A program made the translations under genes and the position numbers. Of a stretch of DNA of 64,000 nt, positions 60,625 to 64,000 are shown piece by piece (within the stretch, counting starts at the first letter, position 1; every line of letters starts with the position of its first letter). This DNA is from JAIESQ01 sp964495375. Lineage in GTDB: Bacteria > Planctomycetota > Planctomycetia > Pirellulales > JAEUIK01. The stretch covers positions 6,169 through 70,168 of the forward strand of contig CAZBWM010000030.1 of the NCBI GenBank assembly GCA_964495375.1, in the 5' to 3' direction. The notes under the pieces are model-generated. The model did no database searches. It was given only the letters and a program-made list of their open reading frames with translations, and was not told where the DNA came from.

Positions 60625-61602
60625 TTACTTCTCCGACCAACGCACGCACACACCGCTGGGGAGTCGCTCCCCCAAAGTTGAAGTCAGCGCCAGTTCGCTC
60701 GTGTCGGTCGGTTGCAGCCCCGTCCGCTCGGCGAACCACTGCCCCAAGCGCGGCGCGGTCATCCCGGTCGTGTGACACGTTAGTAGCATGAACGCACCGC
60801 TCTCGCCCAGCAACCGGCGACAATCGGCCAACAACTCCGGCAAGTCGCGCTCCAGCCGCCAATCGCGCCCTTGAATGCTGCGCCCTTTCACGCCATGTCC
60901 GTAGCTCGGCGGATCGAGCACGATGCCGGTGTAGCGACGCCCGCGGCGCAGCTCGCGCCGCACGAACGCATGAGCATCGTCGACGAGCCAGCGGATCGGC
61001 GCGGCGGCCAGGCCCGACAACTCGGCATTGCGTCGAGCCCACCCGACGACAGGCCGCGCGGCATCGACGTGTGCGACTTCTGCCCCCGCGGCGGCCGCGG
61101 CCAGCGTGCTCGCACCCGTGTAAGCGAACAGATTGAGCACCCGCGGCGGTTCCAGACCATTATCGCGAGCATGGTCCGCCCACCTTGCGACCTGCTCCGA
61201 AATCCACTGCCAGTTGTCGGCCTGCTCGGGAAACAGCCCGACCTGTCCCGAGTCGGTCAACCGCAACTCGAACGACAGCTTGCCGGCGGCGAGGTTCCAA
61301 CTCACCGGTTCGTCGAGTGGCGAACCGTCGCCGCGCAGCCAACGGCCGGATGCATCGCCTGACTCACGCTCATATCGAAAGTCGACGCGCACTATCTCCC
61401 CTCTCCCCTCGTGGGTGAGGGGTCGGGGGTGAGGGGGCAAATTCCCCTCGCCCCTTGCGGGAGAGGGGTTAGGGGTGAGGGGTATTGCCGGCCGCTCGAC
61501 AACATACTGCCCGAAGCGCTCGCGCTTGCGACCGGCGCCCTCACGGTCGACGCCAACCTCAAGCAATTCGTATTCGTCGAGCATGCTGGCGATCGCAGTC
61601 AT
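60625..61602 (-). CDS. SAM-dependent methyltransferase carrying an in-frame repeat
   Basis: The 325-residue protein of a class I methyltransferase family begins 'MLDEYELLEVGVDREGAGRK' and has 'PPRVLNLFAYTGASTLAAAA' (SAM binding), 'WARRNAELSGL', 'VLDPPSYGHGVKGRSIQGRD' and 'FMLLTCHTTGMT'. It looks like the RlmI-type core without PUA, probably acting on RNA. Residues about 39-70 are not protein-like: they are the translation of the repeat at 61396-61483 ('PLTPNPSPARGEG', 'PHPRPLTHEGRGE'), inserted where relatives have 'RPD..'. The frame is kept, so the protein may work. The ATG at 61602 is 10 bp after the TPR gene's stop. Confidence 0.85.
   Translation of the reverse strand: MTAIASMLDEYELLEVGVDREGAGRKRERFGQYVVERPAIPLTPNPSPARGEGNLPPHPRPLTHEGRGEIVRVDFRYERESGDASGRWLRGDGSPLDEPVSWNLAAGKLSFELRLTDSGQVGLFPEQADNWQWISEQVARWADHARDNGLEPPRVLNLFAYTGASTLAAAAAGAEVAHVDAARPVVGWARRNAELSGLAAAPIRWLVDDAHAFVRRELRRGRRYTGIVLDPPSYGHGVKGRSIQGRDWRLERDLPELLADCRRLLGESGAFMLLTCHTTGMTAPRLGQWFAERTGLQPTDTSELALTSTLGERLPSGVCVRWSEK
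61396..61483. repeat. two tandem copies of a CCCCTCTCCC...GGGGTGAGGGG repeat inside a gene
   Basis: Copy A (61396-61437) and copy B (61444-61483) share CCCCTC-type left ends and GGGGTGAGGGG right ends. They are same-orientation variants of a palindromic repeat common in planctomycete intergenic DNA. The pair is about 88 bp in all and lies within the methyltransferase reading frame. Confidence 0.85.
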
Positions 61603-61612
61603 CTCGGCGGTT

Positions 61613-62407
61613 CTACTTGGCATCGCGCGACCGCAGCGCCAGGTGGACCCGCGCCACGGCGTGCATGTAGCCCGGCAAGGCATAGTCGACTGCCGCCTGG
61701 CGGACGTGGTCGAGCGACTTCTTGGCGTCCCCCCCGGCTTCGTACCATAGCCCGAGATACAGATGGGCGTAGAAGAGCCGCTTGCGGAGCTCGCTGTCGG
61801 TTGGGTTGCCGGCCCGGGCGGCCGCCAGCACGTCGTCGGGCGTGGCGCGCCCCGCGAACAATTCGTAAACCTCGTGCATCGGAATCCGCCGATCGGGCCC
61901 GACCGGCAACAGCTCGGCCCGCGCTTTGTCGAGCCCGTCGGCCTTGGCCATGCAGAGATAGCGCCAGGTGACGTTCTCGACGTCGGCCGCATCGACCGTT
62001 TGATACGCTTCGAACTGCTTGGCGCCGGCGTCGAACTGGCCGGCGTAGTAGCAGGCGATCCCCCGTTGCCAGTGCCCCGGACCGCGCCGCGGTTCGAGCT
62101 TGATCGCCGCGTCGAAGTCGGCCAGCGCCTCGGCAATGTGCCCCAACTGCAGATGGGCGTTGCCGCGCTGTTCGGTGGCGGCCGCCCGGGCGGCGGCGTT
62201 CTTCTGCGCGGCAGGCGTGGCCAGCAGGGCGTCGCATTCGGCAACCGTCGCTTCGAGTTCGGCAGTTTCCGCCTTGTCGGCGGCAGCCACGACCTGTGGC
62301 GAGAGTTTTGCGCTGGCGTCGTCGGCCTGAACGAACTCCGCGATGAGTCCGCTCCCGGCCAGCAATCCCATCGTCAGGAAAAATCGAAGTCGAAGCACGC
62401 GTGACAT
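61613..62407 (-). CDS. exported TPR-repeat protein
   Basis: The 264-residue protein has a signal peptide ('RFFLTMGLLAGSGLIAEFVQ') and tetratricopeptide repeats such as 'ATEQRGNAHLQLGHIAEALA' and 'HWQRGIACYYAGQFDAGAKQ'. Later helices ('FYAHLYLGLWYEAGGDAKKS') match the NlpI-type pattern. It is presumably periplasmic or membrane-anchored and serves as a protein-protein scaffold. The ATG at 62407 begins the signal. The downstream methylase starts 10 bp after its stop, indicating an operon. Function unknown. Confidence 0.82.
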   Translation of the reverse strand: MSRVLRLRFFLTMGLLAGSGLIAEFVQADDASAKLSPQVVAAADKAETAELEATVAECDALLATPAAQKNAAARAAATEQRGNAHLQLGHIAEALADFDAAIKLEPRRGPGHWQRGIACYYAGQFDAGAKQFEAYQTVDAADVENVTWRYLCMAKADGLDKARAELLPVGPDRRIPMHEVYELFAGRATPDDVLAAARAGNPTDSELRKRLFYAHLYLGLWYEAGGDAKKSLDHVRQAAVDYALPGYMHAVARVHLALRSRDAK

Positions 62408-62629
62408 GTCGATCGAGCCTGTCTTCAAAATTTGGGACCGCACCATTTCCGATGGCAACAGGAAAACTGGTCTCACGATAACGCGGCACGAGTACCCACG
62501 GAAGGTCGCGGCGACGCGAATCGTGGCATCTGCGCCATGTGCGACCTTCGCGCGGGCTTGTTGAGCGACTTGCGTCCTCGACTCGCTTGTTTCGCGCCGC
62601 GAGACGGTCTATTCTCGCAGACGCAAACC

Positions 62630-62690
62630 CGGATCCCCAATCCTCGGATCCTGGTCCCAAATCCCTAGCCTCTGACCTCTAATCCCTCTC
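62630..62690. repeat. AATCC/CCTC-rich tract upstream of an oxidoreductase gene
   Basis: The tract contains repeated pieces such as CGGATCC, AATCC and CTAATCCCTC over about 60 bases, ending near the ribosome site of the next gene. It resembles the low-complexity 'CCTCTAATCCCT' strings of planctomycete intergenic DNA. The 296-bp spacer 62408-62703 holds nothing else that I can identify. Confidence 0.4.
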
Positions 62691-62703
62691 CGGAGCCCCC
62701 GCC

Positions 62704-63723
62704 ATGTCCGACCACGGTTACTCGACGCTGCTATTATTCGCTCTGGTCGGTCTGGCTTTGGCGGGTCCGCGGGCAACTTCGCTGCGGGCCGAAGATCCTC
62801 CCAAGCCACTCAGGGTCGGCATGATCGGGCTCGACACTTCGCACGTGGTGGCCTTCACCAAGACCTTGAACCGTGACAACGCCGGCACCGACATGGCCGG
62901 CATCACGGTGGTGGCCGCCTACCCTGGCGGCAGCCCCGACGTCGAGTCGAGCCGCGACCGTGTCGAAGGCTTCACACGAGAGATGCGCGAGATGGGGGTC
63001 AAGATTGTCGATTCGATCGAGGCGCTGTTGCCGATGGTCGACGTCGTGATGTTGGAAAGCGTCGATGGACGCCCACACCTCAAGCAGGCCGAACCGGTAC
63101 TGCGGGCAGGCAAACCACTATTTATCGACAAGCCCGTGGCCGGCTCGCTGGCCGACGCGATCGAGATCTTCCGCCTGGCCGAGGAGCTGAAGTGCCCGGT
63201 CTTTTCGTCGAGCTCGCTGCGGTTCAGCCCCGGCATTATCAGCATGAAAGACGATGAGCGTTTGGGGGGCGTCGTCGGCTGCATGGTCTACAGCCCTTGC
63301 AAGCTCGAAGAGCACCATCCCGACCTGTTCTGGTATGGCGTGCACGGCGTCGAGATGCTGTACACGATCATGGGGACCGGCTGCCGTGAAGTGACGCGCG
63401 TACACACCGAGGGGAGCGACGTGGTAACCGGCGTCTGGAACGATAACCGCGTGGCCACCTACCGCGGCATCCGCGACGGCAAGTCGGACTACGGCGCGGT
63501 GGTGTTCGGCAACAAGGGGATTGCCCCGAGCGGCAGCTACGCCGGCTATGAGCCGCTCGTCGTCGAAGTGGCCAAGTTCTTTCGCACGCTTAAGCCGCCG
63601 GTGAGTGCGGCCGAAACGATCGAGATGTTCGCCTTCATGGAAGCAGCCGACGAGAGCAAGCGCCAAGGCGGCAAGCCCGTGACGATCGAAAGCGTGATGG
63701 CCAAGGCGAAAGCAGGGAAGTAG
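62704..63723 (+). CDS. exported Gfo/Idh/MocA family protein
   Basis: The 339-residue protein has a signal peptide ('STLLLFALVGLALAGPRATS'), then 'PLRVGMIGLDTSHVVAFTKT', a Rossmann-like fold, and the family pattern 'LKQAEPVLRAGKPLFIDKPV' with its cofactor-contacting lysine. 'WYGVHGVEMLYTIMGTGCRE' lies in the C-terminal domain. The typical GxGxxG loop is altered to 'GMIGLDTSH', so dinucleotide binding is uncertain. The CTCTCCGGAG site just upstream fixes the ATG. It is separate from the Tat-exported relative at 40007-41263. Confidence 0.9.
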   Translation: MSDHGYSTLLLFALVGLALAGPRATSLRAEDPPKPLRVGMIGLDTSHVVAFTKTLNRDNAGTDMAGITVVAAYPGGSPDVESSRDRVEGFTREMREMGVKIVDSIEALLPMVDVVMLESVDGRPHLKQAEPVLRAGKPLFIDKPVAGSLADAIEIFRLAEELKCPVFSSSSLRFSPGIISMKDDERLGGVVGCMVYSPCKLEEHHPDLFWYGVHGVEMLYTIMGTGCREVTRVHTEGSDVVTGVWNDNRVATYRGIRDGKSDYGAVVFGNKGIAPSGSYAGYEPLVVEVAKFFRTLKPPVSAAETIEMFAFMEAADESKRQGGKPVTIESVMAKAKAGK

Positions 63724-63811
63724 GCCGGTGACCTCGCCAAGGATCAAACCTGGCGCAAAGGGCCATGACCGCTGGCCATTGGCGGTTCCCTCGCACGGCA
63801 CGAACTGCTGA

Positions 63812-64000
63812 CTAGGGCAGCTTGCCCCGCCGGCGGTGCACGGCCACGCCGACCACGGCCGCCAGACCAATGCCCAAGAGCACAAAGCTGCCGGGCTCGG
63901 GATCGGAGTAAACCTTTTCCAAGTGGTAGTACGCGTCGAGCGTCAGACTAGCTGACAAATCAATCGTTGAGGAAATCGTCAAGCTCAACACGTCGGTGAT
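63812..64000 (-). CDS. PEP-CTERM protein, C-terminal fragment cut by the window end
   Basis: The last 62 codons before the stop at 63812-63814 are in frame through base 64000. They read 'SASLTLDAYYHLEKVYSDPE' and then 'PGSFVLLGIGLAAVVGVA', with a final 'HRRRGKLP'. The PEP motif, hydrophobic helix and basic end make it a fifth PEP-CTERM protein. The N-terminal part lies beyond the window. Confidence 0.88.
   Translation of the reverse strand: MTDVLSLTISSTIDLSASLTLDAYYHLEKVYSDPEPGSFVLLGIGLAAVVGVAVHRRRGKLP

Noticed and set aside
61603..62244. Extension of the methylase frame upstream over the TPR gene
   Set aside because: It lies entirely within the TPR gene in another frame and has Arg/Ser/Thr-rich composition; the start at 61602 suits the conserved region.
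1..64000. CRISPR array, tRNA, rRNA or transposase
   Set aside because: No regular direct-repeat/spacer pattern, no tRNA-like T-loop sequences in the gaps, and no transposase motifs were found by eye.

Overview
The window is a stretch of GC-rich bacterial chromosome that most likely comes from a planctomycete, probably of the order Pirellulales. The evidence is the combination of gene types: five proteins with PEP-CTERM sorting tails, an ECF sigma factor overlapping a WD40-tailed Ser/Thr kinase, BBP7-like outer-membrane barrels, a DUF1501 Tat-exported protein, paired PQQ-like beta-propellers, an FG-GAP protein, secreted Gfo/Idh/MocA oxidoreductases and small membrane proteins starting with the 'MDENPY..P' motif. 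The intergenic repeats are of kinds I know from planctomycete genomes. I assigned this by eye; no database was searched.

Layout. 1-6.4 kb: a SUKH-like protein, a decayed gene, a MORN-repeat exported protein, a DUF480 (YceH) protein and a membrane protein with a TPR tail. 6.4-11.2 kb: a PabA/TrpG amidotransferase, then the kinase and its ECF sigma factor. 11.7-13.4 kb: two PEP-CTERM proteins. 13.4-21.4 kb, minus strand: a DegT aminotransferase, a small protein, prfB with its programmed +1 frameshift, an alpha/beta hydrolase, two PQQ-like propellers and a helical protein. 21.6-30.9 kb: a BBP7 barrel diverging from transaldolase, then mscL, an RluA-type pseudouridine synthase, three small membrane proteins, guaA and ettA. 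31-36.5 kb: mutS, an FG-GAP protein and a phosphofructokinase with pyrophosphate-type signatures. 36.6-46.2 kb: a membrane protein, ispG, cardiolipin synthase coupled to a Gfo/Idh/MocA protein, a PEP-CTERM protein, a Cys-rich barrel and another PEP-CTERM protein. 46.3-54.4 kb: an RlmI-type methyltransferase, a Sua5-type synthase, a gluzincin protease, a small Tyr/Ser/Lys-Pro-rich exported protein, DUF1501 and a permuted NlpC/P60 hydrolase. 54.4-64 kb: a long minus-strand series (TPR protein, methyltransferase, TrmH-type methyltransferase, HisN-like phosphatase, asnB, glgC, DUF4303), then a Gfo/Idh/MocA protein and a truncated PEP-CTERM gene.

Most of the window is housekeeping and envelope genes. 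I saw no CRISPR array, prophage, transposase, tRNA, rRNA or recognisable defence island. The most unusual feature is the number of short dispersed repeats and fold-back elements (26.1, 24.6, 27.4, 29.1, 36.5, 55.2, 60.6 and 61.4 kb). One of these lies in frame inside a methyltransferase gene. No mobilising enzyme is visible for them, and no exosortase is present for the PEP-CTERM proteins. Several leaders also look structured (guaA, mscL and the PEP-CTERM gene at 45 kb).
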